Of a stretch of DNA of 19,335 nucleotides, positions 1 through 7,906 are shown piece after piece. The translations under genes were made by a program, and so were the position numbers. Positions within the stretch are counted from its first letter, which is position 1; every line of letters begins with the position of its first letter. Source of the stretch: Bog-159 sp049520215. Lineage in GTDB: Bacteria > Acidobacteriota > Terriglobia > Bryobacterales > Bryobacteraceae. Where the stretch lies: positions 1 through 19,335 of the forward strand of contig JBEKPZ010000268.1 in NCBI GenBank assembly GCA_049520215.1. The letters run 5' to 3'. The notes under the pieces were generated by a model. That model was given only the letters and a program-made list of their open reading frames with translations, ran no database searches and was not told the DNA's origin.

Positions 1-151
1 CTTGGGGCAGATCGCTTCACGCTGCGGCTCAGGCTGCGCGGGGGACGGCGTCCGTCTGTGAAATGGGGTCGGCTCGGAAACCTCCTGCGGCCTGAGTTCC
101 GGCGTTGCCGGCGGTGGCGGATGTTCGCATTGTCCGAGTTGAAGCCAGCCC

Positions 152-660
152 TTACATCCAGCCCCGCAAGCGGTAGATAGCGATGCCCAGCCACTCGTAC
201 AGGGCCGCGTCGGAGTCGACCATGTTCTTGGCGCTGGGGATCCACTTCTCCCACAGCGTGCCTTCGCTCCAGCCGGAGTGGAAGTCGGCCGGCACCGCGA
301 TTACTTCGAACCCCGCTTTGCGAAAAGCTCCCGCCGCCCGGGGCATGTGCATGGCGGAGGTCACCAGGAGGATCTTGCGGATGCCGTGGGGAGCCAGCAT
401 CTGGTAGCTCAGGATGGCGTTTTCGTGGGTGTTGATGGAGCCGCCTTCGATCTGGATGGCGGTGGATGGGACGTTCCATTCTTCGAGCAGCCGGGACATC
501 CAGAGGGACTCGGGAGTCCTGCCTTTGCCGCCGAAGCGGATTCCTTCTGCCGGTGCAGAATACCAGCGGGGCCTTGCCGGCGCGATACAGCCGAAAAGCG
601 ACCAACAGGCGATCGCTTGGATCGATCAGCCCGGTCAAATGGTGCCGCAGATGCGTCGGG
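152..660 (-). pseudogene. YdcF/SanA-family (DUF218) C-terminal remnant, frameshifted
   Basis: The intact open frame (152-499) gives 115 residues typical of the C-terminal half of the YdcF/SanA/ElyC DUF218 family, whose members are membrane-linked proteins tied to envelope polysaccharide or barrier functions. Visible hallmarks are EGGSINTHENA, KILLVTSAMHMPRA and the closing segment DAALYEWLGIAIYRLRG. Reading on upstream in the same frame extends family-like sequence (AEGIRFGGKGRTPESLW) to about 555. There the coding sense jumps to another frame, in which DRLLVAFRLYRAGKAPLVFC, the expected preceding block, runs back to about 620-660. A single frameshift near 548-556 therefore separates two parts of one ancestral gene. 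The N-terminal membrane segments are not found beyond 660, so the gene is also truncated. I infer it is non-functional. Confidence 0.7.
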
Positions 661-663
661 TTT

Positions 664-692
664 GCGTTAAATAACGCGAAAAATAACGCGAA
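664..692. repeat. TAACGC inverted plus tandem direct repeat
   Basis: GCGTTA-AA-TAACGC (664-677) is a perfect inverted repeat with a 2-nt centre. It overlaps an exact tandem duplication of the 12-mer AAATAACGCGAA (669-680 and 681-692), giving three TAACGC half-sites at regular spacing just upstream, on the minus strand, of the YdcF remnant. The arrangement resembles an operator, but no regulator is encoded nearby and the downstream gene is broken. Confidence 0.45.
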
Positions 693-881
693 GTGGAGGT
701 CGGAGGCGCTGTTTGGGTGTCTTGCCTCAAAACATTTTTGCTAGTAGATGTTCTTATTCAAGAACGGCGCCTTGGACGGCGGGCTCAGGCTTGCCTGAGT
801 TGTTGGAGACTGTTTTCTTTTTGAGGTTGGGCTCCCGGTCTGTGGTTGTAGAGGTGTTGGTTCTTGGGGTAGACTTTTCTT

Positions 882-941
882 CGGCCGGGCCCGTGGAGGC
901 GAAACCTTCACAAGGTTTCTCCCCCACGCCCCCTCTTCCAA
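882..941 (+). repeat. Family A intergenic hairpin repeat, copy 1
   Basis: This is one of four same-orientation copies in the window. The core is an 8-bp perfect stem, GAAACCTT (901-908) and AAGGTTTC (912-919), around a 3-nt loop, here CAC. It is preceded by a GGCCGGGCC-like block and followed by a C-rich tail ending CCCTCTTCCAAC. This copy has GGAGGC rather than GGGGC before the stem and is the most diverged 5' of it. Confidence 0.85.
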
Positions 942-1015
942 CTAGCCACGCGTGCGGCGCCAAGCGCTTGCCATCCATCGCATGACCCAGCCGGCGCCTC
1001 GCCAAGAATATCTGA

Positions 1016-1030
1016 GTTCGGCATTACGCC
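1016..1030 (+). repeat. 15-base direct repeat, copy 1
   Basis: GTTCGGCATTACGCC occurs here and again at 1301-1315. The 3' part GGC-ATTAC-GCC is a minimal inverted repeat. Function unknown. Confidence 0.4.
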
Positions 1031-1300
1031 AAAAGAGGCGTTTCGGCTCGATTAATATTCAGGCACGGGTCCAGGGGTAAGCGAGGAAGGATGGTTGGCA
1101 TGGGCCGACCTTCCCGGCGGGACGCATGGCTTGGCCGCGGGACTGCCCATCAACCCAAATGTTATCATCGGCCTTCCCTGGCGAAGCACATGTGACACGT
1201 GAGGATCACGACGCAGTCGAACGGTCCGATCTTGCGGACACCGGCGTGGCGGCACGCGGCGACTGATCCTGCGCGGATAGAACCGTTTTCAGCCTCGCCA

Positions 1301-1315
1301 GTTCGGCATTACGCC
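1301..1315 (+). repeat. 15-base direct repeat, copy 2
   Basis: Exact second copy of GTTCGGCATTACGCC, 285 bases downstream of the first, in the same spacer and the same orientation. Function unknown. Confidence 0.4.
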
Positions 1316-1818
1316 GGATTTCATCTTTGTTATCATAAACTTACGGAAGTTTTTTCGAAACTTTCCCGCGAGGCGCAGCGTCTTATCTAGCGAGACCTTA
1401 CGCCGTCGGCCGGTCCTTCCAAGTCCCAAGATGGAAGGGCGTCGGCTGACGAAGCAGGATCGGCGGTTCAGGCTCTGGACAGCTCCGATCAACATCACAG
1501 TCGTAAGGTAGTCACCAGAAGCCTTAAGGGTTTTTAGCGGGCTTCAGACGGGTGGATTTTCACCCTCCCCGGCCGGAGGCCGTCCAAACGCCGTTGCGCT
1601 GGCACAACCTGCCCGTATTGAGCTGATCGATCTGGCGACCCAAAAACAACCCCTTTGATGCAGTGGCCGACGGCAGCGCCGGTGGCGTCGCCAGGACCGC
1701 TTAGCCCAAGTGACTACAGGCGAGCCGTTTTCCCTTGGATTCGGAGCGGACAAATCACCGACGGCCAGAGGGGCGAACCGCCCGGAGTGATGCATCCCCG
1801 AAAGGAACATATACGCCC

Positions 1819-2286
1819 ATGAGCTCGAACAGACCAACCAAGCGCGGCAAGCCATTCGAGCTCGGCAATCACTCCGGTAAGGGCCGCCCCCCGGGTAGCG
1901 GCAACAAATCCAATCTTGCGCTCGAAGAGATGTTCGATGGCAAACGTGAAATCCTTACGCGCAAGATGTTTGAGCTAGCGCAAGAGGGCCGCCCGTGGGC
2001 ACTCAAGTTCTGTATGGAAAGGATCTTTGCGCGGCTCCCGGAAAAGCCCATGAACCTGCAGCTGCCCAAGATCCACACGCGAGAGGATCTGGTCCAGGCG
2101 TATCAAGAGGTGGTCCAAGCAGCGGCTGAAGGACGGATGACCAGCGAACAGGCCGAGCGGATGACGACGGTTCTCGTAAGTGGTCAGAAGTTCATCGAAA
2201 ACGACGAGTTGAGTCTCGAAGTACAAGCGCTGAAAAAAGAAGTGCAGGAGTTGAAAGAGGAGATCCATGCAAGGCCCGTTACGTAA
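1819..2286 (+). CDS. DUF5681 domain protein (phage/terminase-associated)
   Basis: This 155-residue protein opens with the DUF5681 signature: FELGNHSGKGRPPGSGNKS (about residues 14-32), then a helical block with LTRKMFELAQEGRPWALKFCM and an ERIFARLPEKPMNLQLP segment. DUF5681 proteins commonly sit directly before terminase large subunits and may act as small-terminase or DNA-recognition partners; that role is inference. The C-terminus (SLEVQALKKEVQELKEEI) is a short coiled coil. The frame is open from an ATG at 1735, but 1819 is preferred: it has AAAGGA upstream (1801-1806, a somewhat long 12-nt spacing) and places the signature at the usual position. The last 20 nt overlap the next gene, which implies translational coupling. 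Confidence 0.8.
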   Translation: MSSNRPTKRGKPFELGNHSGKGRPPGSGNKSNLALEEMFDGKREILTRKMFELAQEGRPWALKFCMERIFARLPEKPMNLQLPKIHTREDLVQAYQEVVQAAAEGRMTSEQAERMTTVLVSGQKFIENDELSLEVQALKKEVQELKEEIHARPVT

Positions 2287-3940
2287 CCAGATACGAACAG
2301 TGAAGAATGAAGTCTCTGAGTTGAGAACTGCGGTGCGGAGGGAACGCGAACAGCTACGCCAGGTGGCGCTCTATGCCTTGAGTGACCGGCAACTGAAAAC
2401 ACTAGCCGCGGCGGATCCCGATCCGGAAGCCGTTTCCGCATACCTCCGCGTTTTGGATGCCGCCGCCCGGCGGGCTGGCCGGACTTGTCCCTCAGGAGAG
2501 CTGCCGGTAGATGCCATAGCCCAAGAGCTCACCATCCGCAGCCGGTCAAAGCTGTACACCATGTTCCCGGACGAAGGAGAGTTTCGCAGGGAGCTGTATC
2601 CCAAGCAACTGGAGTTCTTCCTGGCTGGCCGGGATCATCGCGAAGTGGCCTTCATCGCTGGCAACCGCTGCGGCAAGAGCGAAGCGGGAGCTTATCAGAC
2701 CACCTTGCACCTCACCGGCCGTTATCCGGATTGGTGGGTAGGTCGGCGTTTCGATAAGCCCGTTAACGTCTGGGTCGCCTCGGATACAAACCAGACCACT
2801 CGTGATATTCTGCAAGCCAAACTGCTTGGCAGGATGGTATCCGGCACCGGTGACCTTGGCCAGATGACGGGGCCGGGCACCGGAATGATTCCAGCCGGCG
2901 CCATTCGGCGCACGCGCCGCAAATCCAGTCTGCCGGGAGCCATCGAGGTGGCGGAGATCCGGCATGTCTCCGGTGGAACTTCCATCTTGACCTTCAAGTC
3001 TTACGAACAGGGCCGGGAAGCCTTCCAAGGCACCGCCCAGGATCTCATCGTCTTTGACGAGGAGCCGCCCCTGCATGTGTATCTGGAAGCCCTGACCCGT
3101 ACCATGGCTACCGGTTCTTTCCTGGGCGGGCTCATGCTGCTGCTATTTACGCCGCTCAACGGATGGAGTGAAGTGGTGAAGTTGTTTCTCAATGCGGAAG
3201 CGAACGACACAGCCAACCGGGTGTGCGTGCGAGCCGGTTGGGATGATGTGCCGCACCTGAGCGCCGGCGAGAAGGAGTCCATGCTGGCAGCTTATCCTGG
3301 GCACCAGAGGGATGCGCGTTCGAAAGGCGATCCGCAGCTCGGCTCCGGGGCGATCTATCCGTTTGCCGTTTCCGATATCGCGGTCAAGCCGTTCCCGATA
3401 CCGGCCCACTGGCCGCGGATTTACGGCCTGGACCCGGGCTGGAACCGTACCGCCGCGCTGTGCCTGGCACTGGACTCCCAGACAGATACGCTGTATGCCT
3501 ATGCCGAGCATTATGTTGCGCGTTGCGAGCCCTGCGAGAATGCGCCGGCGATCCTCGCGTGGGGCGACTGGATTCCGGGCGTAATCGATCCGGCGGCAAA
3601 CTCCAGTAGCCAGGAGAATGGCCACTGCTTGATGAACCTCTACAAGGAGTCTGGATTGAAGGTACTGCCGGCGGTGAATGCCGTAGAAGCGGGACTGTTC
3701 GCAGTCTCGGAGCTGTTCGTCAGCAACCGGCTCAAGGTCTTCGACCATCTCGTCAATTTCTGGCAGGAGTTCCGGCTATATCGCCGGGATGAGAAGGGCC
3801 GGGTCGTCAAAGAAAATGACCATCTGATGGACTGTCTGCGCTATGCGGCCACGAGCCGGGTCCATATGAAGACCGCGCCGGTAAAGAACCGGCCGCTCGA
3901 TCGGGAGCCGGTCACCAGCGAACGGGGCTGGATGGCTTGA
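2267..3940 (+). CDS. Phage-type terminase large subunit (ATPase and nuclease)
   Basis: This 557-residue DNA-packaging motor protein is complete by its motifs. The first 60 residues are a charged coiled coil unlike the motor core. The Walker A-like loop is G132-NRCG-K137-S, and Walker B is LIVFDEE with D264 and E265. The C-terminal RNase H-like nuclease shows D389 in YGLDPGWNRT, D441 in GVIDPAAN and D518/D522 in NDHLMDCLRY. In phages this enzyme cuts concatemers and pumps DNA into the prohead. The ATG at 2267 lies inside the previous gene, with a very strong Shine-Dalgarno AGAGGAGA at 2256-2263. No portal, protease, capsid or tail gene follows, so it is an orphan packaging pair: a prophage relic or a domesticated gene. 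All catalytic motifs are intact, which is unusual for a relic. Confidence 0.9.
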   Translation: MQGPLRNQIRTVKNEVSELRTAVRREREQLRQVALYALSDRQLKTLAAADPDPEAVSAYLRVLDAAARRAGRTCPSGELPVDAIAQELTIRSRSKLYTMFPDEGEFRRELYPKQLEFFLAGRDHREVAFIAGNRCGKSEAGAYQTTLHLTGRYPDWWVGRRFDKPVNVWVASDTNQTTRDILQAKLLGRMVSGTGDLGQMTGPGTGMIPAGAIRRTRRKSSLPGAIEVAEIRHVSGGTSILTFKSYEQGREAFQGTAQDLIVFDEEPPLHVYLEALTRTMATGSFLGGLMLLLFTPLNGWSEVVKLFLNAEANDTANRVCVRAGWDDVPHLSAGEKESMLAAYPGHQRDARSKGDPQLGSGAIYPFAVSDIAVKPFPIPAHWPRIYGLDPGWNRTAALCLALDSQTDTLYAYAEHYVARCEPCENAPAILAWGDWIPGVIDPAANSSSQENGHCLMNLYKESGLKVLPAVNAVEAGLFAVSELFVSNRLKVFDHLVNFWQEFRLYRRDEKGRVVKENDHLMDCLRYAATSRVHMKTAPVKNRPLDREPVTSERGWMA

Positions 3941-4799
3941 GGCTGGGTGCGGATCGCAGACAGGTTGAGGTACTCCGCGGTTATCGGAAGGGCAGCATCT
4001 TCGTCTCTGCGCCGGACCCGTAGGGGCGAAACCTTCGCAAGGTTTCTCCCCCACACCCCCCTCTTCCAACGCTTCTGCCTGCACCGCGACAGCCCACGGC
4101 GATGCTATCGATTCCCACCCCAGATCGCTGCCTGCCACTGCTTTGCGTCATCGGCATGCGCCAGGCGGGCGATCCGGTCAGATTCCCGGGGGAAAGGCGT
4201 GGATGGCGGGTCCATCTCCGTGGTGGCGGTGAAGATCGGGTGAGCAGCTAAAAGCCGCGCGTCAACCCAGAGACCGGCCGCCCCATCTCCCAGGCCCGAC
4301 TTCCGGATGGCCGCATCCGGAGTCTATCCACTGTACGTGTAATGCCCGACCGGTAGATGTGAAGCCCAAAGGCCCGCAAAATCGGGTTGTGGGAGACGAG
4401 GTATGTGCCCGCCCTCGTCGGCCCCGCCGGCCGCCTTTCCGCGCCACTTGTCCGAGCACCCCTTCACAGCCCGGCGGAGCGCTGTTTCCGCCGGCTTGAT
4501 TGCTAATGGGAAGGGCTGTTCTCGCCACTAAGCCAGGCCTAAACGCTGCGGAACGTATAAACTGCTGGCGTTGCAGGTGTGCCCAAGTAGGGCGCGGCCT
4601 CTGTAGCCAGCTATTCGAACGTCAGGGTGGTCCGTCATGTTCGACATGTCCGACATAACCTAGCCCCTCGAGGTCGCAACCCGATACCACGGCGTTCGGT
4701 CTTTGCGTGGTGGACGTGCCAGCGCGCAAACGCACAAACCGGCTGAAGCTGAACGACGTGTATTTCGGACACGATAAACCTCAAAGCCGGGTGTGTTCA
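3941..4799. other. Spacer with repeat copy 2, no gene seen
   Basis: About 860 bases separate the terminase gene from the PspA cluster. Apart from family A copy 2 (4011-4070), I find no protein-like frame, tRNA or clear terminator. The open frames present are short and rich in Arg, Pro and Cys, as expected of GC-rich non-coding DNA. Confidence 0.5.
4011..4070 (+). repeat. Family A intergenic hairpin repeat, copy 2
   Basis: The stem is GAAACCTT (4028-4035) and AAGGTTTC (4039-4046) with loop CGC. It extends outward past one C/T mismatch into GGGG (4023-4026) pairing with CCCC (4048-4051). The C-rich tail ends CTCTTCCAAC at 4070. It lies 70 bases after the terminase stop. Confidence 0.85.
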
Positions 4800-4808
4800 T
4801 GCTACACT
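4800..4808 (+). promoter_or_regulatory. Possible extended -10 promoter of the PspA cluster
   Basis: TG-C-TACACT matches the extended -10 pattern TGnTATAAT (4 of 6 in the hexamer), with no good -35. A transcript would start near 4815, directly at the Shine-Dalgarno of the first gene. The position is suggestive, but the sequence match is modest. Confidence 0.3.
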
Positions 4809-4815
4809 GATCGCC

Positions 4816-4820
4816 GGAGG
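4816..4820 (+). promoter_or_regulatory. GGAGG ribosome binding site before a non-canonical start
   Basis: A perfect GGAGG lies 5 nt before an in-frame ATC codon (4826) that begins protein-like sequence. No ATG, GTG or TTG lies at the proper distance in any frame; the first GTG in frame is 126 nt further on, at 4952. This site is the main evidence for the start of the first cluster gene. Confidence 0.6.
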
Positions 4821-4825
4821 CTCGT

Positions 4826-5527
4826 ATCAGTAAGAAATGGTACAACCTGTTCCTGTCGGTCGATCAGCCGGCCGGAGGGGAGGGTGCGCCGGAAGACAGC
4901 CCCCCAACCGCTAAGACTCCCGCCCAGACCGTCGCCGAGATCGCCTCCTCCGTGGCGGTCGAGACGAAATTCTCTAGCCCCGTTAGTGCCGCGGCGGGTT
5001 TCGACGAAATCTACCACGCCGCGGAGATTCAGGCGCCCGCCCACGGCTATACGATCACGAAGGTCAGCGAGATGCTGCAAAGCGAGCGTATCCGCACCCT
5101 TCCAGCGGAAGTGAAGAAAAACTCGGTTTTGCTGGCATTGGACGCCGCCGGCGTCAAGATCGAGGAAGTCATCGAAGACGCCGTAAAGCGGGATCGCGCG
5201 CTCGATGGCTTCGAGCGCGTGCAGCAAAAGTCGCTCGACCAGTTGGAAGCCCGCACGGTACAGGATAACTCGCAGATTCAGGCCGAGTTAGACCGTCTGA
5301 CCCAGGAGCACAAGGCCCGTATCCAAGCCAACAACGACGAAGTGGCTAAACAGAAGGAGCGTTTTTACGCCTGGCGGTTGCAAAAGCAGCAAGAGGAACA
5401 AAAAATCGCCGAATCCGTTTCTTATTTTGTGGCCGAGAACCCTATCACTACCGGCGGCGCCGCGGCTGCGTCGCGCGGTGCGCAGGCAGGCGCCAAGCCA
5501 GAGCCCCCGAAATCTTCGGACTCATAG
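4826..5527 (+). CDS. Coiled-coil protein, first gene of PspA/ABC/AAA cluster
   Basis: I do not recognise a named family. From 4826 the product has 233 residues. It begins (ATC)SKKWYNLFLSVD, followed by a Pro/Ala-rich linker to about residue 45. Next is a compact segment with HGYTITKVSEMLQSERIRTL and VLLALDAAGVKIEEVIEDA, and then a long charged coiled coil (about residues 125-200) with QNNDE- and KQKERF-type heptads. The tail is Ala/Pro-rich. There is no signal peptide or membrane helix, so it is probably cytoplasmic. The frame is closed by a TGA at 4808, and the only conventional start is GTG 4952, which has no Shine-Dalgarno and removes 42 plausible residues. I therefore prefer ATC 4826, as either a true rare start or a mutated ATG. 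It lies 21 nt before pspA and so is probably a PspA partner. Confidence 0.7.
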   Translation: MSKKWYNLFLSVDQPAGGEGAPEDSPPTAKTPAQTVAEIASSVAVETKFSSPVSAAAGFDEIYHAAEIQAPAHGYTITKVSEMLQSERIRTLPAEVKKNSVLLALDAAGVKIEEVIEDAVKRDRALDGFERVQQKSLDQLEARTVQDNSQIQAELDRLTQEHKARIQANNDEVAKQKERFYAWRLQKQQEEQKIAESVSYFVAENPITTGGAAAASRGAQAGAKPEPPKSSDS

Positions 5528-5548
5528 CCGTAAGGAGAGGAATTACTT

Positions 5549-6280
5549 ATGTTTAAGCGGCTGTCCCGCATGCTGCGTTCATTCTTCGGATTTTTCATCT
5601 CCGTAGCGGAGAACCCGGAAATGATCCTCGAGCAGAACATTCGCGACATGAACGATCAGGTGCCGCGCATGAACGAGTCGATCGCCATGGTGAAGGCCAA
5701 TGCCACGCTGCTCGAAAGGGAGGAGGCCAAGTATAAGAACGATATCAACGACCTGACGGCCAAGACCAAGGCCGCTATTCAGGCGGGGCGCGACGACTTG
5801 GCCGGGAGCTTTGCCACGCGTCTCGAACAGGTGCGCAGCGCGCTCGCCCGCAACCAGGCGCAGCTCGCCACCGCGCGCGGGGCCTTCGACAAAGCTATGG
5901 CGGTGAAAAAGGCCTTCATGATGGAGAAGGACCGCAAGACGCACGAAGCCTTGGGTGCCATCGCCGACTATCGCCGCTCGCAATGGCAGAAGAAGGTTGC
6001 CGATGTCATGGAGCAGTTCGACGTCTCGGGCATCAGCGCCACGCATGACGAAATGGTGCGCAAGATCGAGGAGACCACCGCGGTGAACGAGGCCCGCATG
6101 GAAATGGCCATGGGCAACGTCGATCAGCAGCAGATCAAGATCGAAGAGGACGTCGAGAAGCTGCGCGCCAATGAGCTGGTGAAGCAGTTCAAGGTGGAGA
6201 TGGGCATTGTGGCGCCGGAGGCCGCGCCGGAAGCCGCCCAGAAGACCATCGGCGCGCGCGAGGCGGAAAGGAGCGCCTGA
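5549..6280 (+). CDS. pspA: PspA/IM30 family protein
   Basis: The 243-residue product matches the PspA/IM30 (Vipp1) family, part of the ESCRT-III superfamily that oligomerises on stressed membranes. It shows the N-terminal amphipathic start MFKRLSRMLRSFFGFFISVAE, the conserved block ENPEMILEQNIRDMNDQVP, and long helices with ATLLEREEAKYKNDI, LEQVRSALARNQAQLATARG and KKAFMMEKDRKTHEAL. The C-terminal part (MAMGNVDQQQIKIEEDVEKLRANELVKQF, described here only by its position around residues 185-220) is charged and helical. The first six residues or so are basic and the next ten strongly hydrophobic, which fits a membrane-binding helix 0. AAGGAGAGG lies 8 nt before the ATG. The next gene follows after 8 nt with its ribosome site over this stop, so the genes are co-translated. 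No pspF, pspB or pspC is nearby. Confidence 0.9.
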   Translation: MFKRLSRMLRSFFGFFISVAENPEMILEQNIRDMNDQVPRMNESIAMVKANATLLEREEAKYKNDINDLTAKTKAAIQAGRDDLAGSFATRLEQVRSALARNQAQLATARGAFDKAMAVKKAFMMEKDRKTHEALGAIADYRRSQWQKKVADVMEQFDVSGISATHDEMVRKIEETTAVNEARMEMAMGNVDQQQIKIEEDVEKLRANELVKQFKVEMGIVAPEAAPEAAQKTIGAREAERSA

Positions 6281-6288
6281 GGTAAATT

Positions 6289-7860
6289 ATGGCTGTCAAA
6301 ATCGAGAAGGGCGGATGGGCCCTCATATTCCTCGTCGGGCTCGGCCTGGTGGGCTACAGCCTGCAGAAGTACGGTATCGTAAATTTCCGGAAGGTGCTCG
6401 GCTCGCGTTCCGATACAACTCCGACCGAGCCGGTGGACACTTCGAAGCCGTTGCCGGTCGCCGCCACAAGCGATGCAAGCTGCGACAACGTGCGCGTACG
6501 CGTGAATATCTGGGTTGGCTGCGCGGCGGGCCTGGTGGCCAACGGCGGCCTGGATACCGCTGCCGGCTCCATCTACGACAAGGCTGGGCTAAAGGTCAGC
6601 TTCAAAATCATCGACGACTGGACCGAAGGCGCCGCGGCGCTGGCCACCGACAATGTGGATGTAATGCTCACTACCGCGGATGTCTGGGCCAAAGACTACG
6701 CACAGTTTCAAGACAAGAAGGTCGGCGCGCACGCCTTCTTCATGGTGGATTGGTCGCGCGGCGCCGATGGCGTGATCGGAAAGCAGGGCATCAACAGCAT
6801 CGAGGATCTGGCCGGCAAGACCGTGGCATTCGCGCCGTACACGCCGTCCCATTTCCTGCTTTGGAACGGCCTGAAGAGCTCGGGCCTGACCACCGAACAG
6901 CGTAACGAGATCTTCTCCAAAGCCGTGCACACCAAGGACGGCATCGAGCCGGCCACGCTATTCGCCCAGCAGAAAGTGGATGCCGCGGTAGCCTGGGATC
7001 CGGATATGAGCGACGCCGTTACCAAGCGCCCCGGATCCAGGAAGATCTACGACACGCGCATCGCCAACCATTTGATCGCCGATATTCTGGTGGTGAGCGA
7101 CCGTTTCGCGGCGCGCTGTCCGCAGACAGCCGTGAAACTGGCCCAGGGCTGGCTGGAAGGCGTAGAGTTCATCAAGGCGCATCCCAATCGCGCTTACACC
7201 CTGATCGGCACCATCAAGGATTTCAACATTCCCGAAGATCTCGCCAAGACCATGCTGGGTGGCGTGAAACTGGCCGACTATGCGGACAACAAGGCTTTCT
7301 TTGGCATGCGCGGCGCCGATACCGACTACACCAACATCTTCAAAATGGCGCAGGAGATGTACCACGAGGATCGCATCATCAAGCACACCTTCGACGCAGA
7401 GTCCAGCGTGGACCGTCGCTTTATCGACCAGTTGAGCGGTAAATTTTCAGGGGAATCCACGGAGCCGCCCACCGAATACAAAGCGCCGGCCAAAGGAGCT
7501 ACGCCCTTCGCCACGCAGCGGCGCTCCATTTACTTCGACACGAACTCGGCCCGGATGAGTCTCGACTCGCGCGCTGTGGTGGACGAGATCGGCGATTTCC
7601 TGAAAGCCTACGGAAACACGGTGGTGGACATCGACGGCAACACGGATGCGAGCGGCGCGCGCGCGCACAATGTGGAACTTTCCAAGGAGCGGGCCGAGGC
7701 GGTGAAGCAGTATCTCATCGATAAATATGGATTCCCCACCACGCGTATGCGTACTGCCGGCAACGGGCCGGACCGGCCGCTGGCCGACAACTCCACGCCG
7801 GAAGGCCGGGAGAAGAATCGCCGCACCGACATCAAGGTGTATGCAAACCCCGGTGCGTAG
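6289..7860 (+). CDS. Membrane-anchored solute-binding protein fused to OmpA domain
   Basis: The 523-residue product has three parts. An N-terminal membrane helix lies at about residues 9-28 (ALIFLVGLGLVGYSL) with no cleavage site. A SsuA/TauA/THI5-like periplasmic binding domain spans about 60-395, recognised by VNIWVGCAAGLVANGG, IIDDWTEGAAAL, DVMLTTADVWA and IEDLAGKTVAFAPYTPSHFLL. An OmpA C-terminal peptidoglycan-binding domain spans about 413-519, with IYFDTNSA, the diaminopimelate-contacting D453 region (GNTDASG, then N-x-x-LS-x-x-RA) and R511/R512 in NRRTDIKV. Family knowledge suggests capture of a small ligand for the adjacent permease while bound to the cell wall; the ligand cannot be told. 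A GAGGT ribosome site at the pspA stop serves the ATG. The tripartite fusion is unusual, since normal binding proteins are free or lipid-anchored. Confidence 0.9.
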   Translation: MAVKIEKGGWALIFLVGLGLVGYSLQKYGIVNFRKVLGSRSDTTPTEPVDTSKPLPVAATSDASCDNVRVRVNIWVGCAAGLVANGGLDTAAGSIYDKAGLKVSFKIIDDWTEGAAALATDNVDVMLTTADVWAKDYAQFQDKKVGAHAFFMVDWSRGADGVIGKQGINSIEDLAGKTVAFAPYTPSHFLLWNGLKSSGLTTEQRNEIFSKAVHTKDGIEPATLFAQQKVDAAVAWDPDMSDAVTKRPGSRKIYDTRIANHLIADILVVSDRFAARCPQTAVKLAQGWLEGVEFIKAHPNRAYTLIGTIKDFNIPEDLAKTMLGGVKLADYADNKAFFGMRGADTDYTNIFKMAQEMYHEDRIIKHTFDAESSVDRRFIDQLSGKFSGESTEPPTEYKAPAKGATPFATQRRSIYFDTNSARMSLDSRAVVDEIGDFLKAYGNTVVDIDGNTDASGARAHNVELSKERAEAVKQYLIDKYGFPTTRMRTAGNGPDRPLADNSTPEGREKNRRTDIKVYANPGA

Positions 7861-7906
7861 GTTTGCCTGCGGGCCCTGAGCCGGCCGAGTCTTTCGAAAC
7901 ATCTGC

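Larger units (their letters stand above)
693..1818. other. Gene-poor spacer, 1.1 kb
   Basis: No open frame here gives a recognisable protein. The stretch contains family A repeat copy 1 (882-941), a 15-base direct repeat (1016-1030 and 1301-1315) and a small hairpin GGGTG-GATTTT-CACCC (1550-1565). A basic 69-residue minus-strand frame (1289-1498) is unrecognised and I do not call it a gene. I see no tRNA, rRNA or CRISPR structure. Confidence 0.5.

Noticed and set aside
1..180. Open frame running in from the left edge on the + strand, ending at TAG 178-180
   Set aside because: The translation is strongly Arg-rich and low in complexity, as expected for GC-rich non-coding DNA, and it overlaps the YdcF remnant end. 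Too little to call a gene.
1289..1498. 69-residue basic minus-strand frame in the spacer
   Set aside because: No recognisable family, no clear ribosome site, and it contains a copy of the 15-base spacer repeat.
4500..4720. Possible tRNA-like T-arm around ATTCGAAC
   Set aside because: No acceptor, D-arm or anticodon arm could be paired around it.
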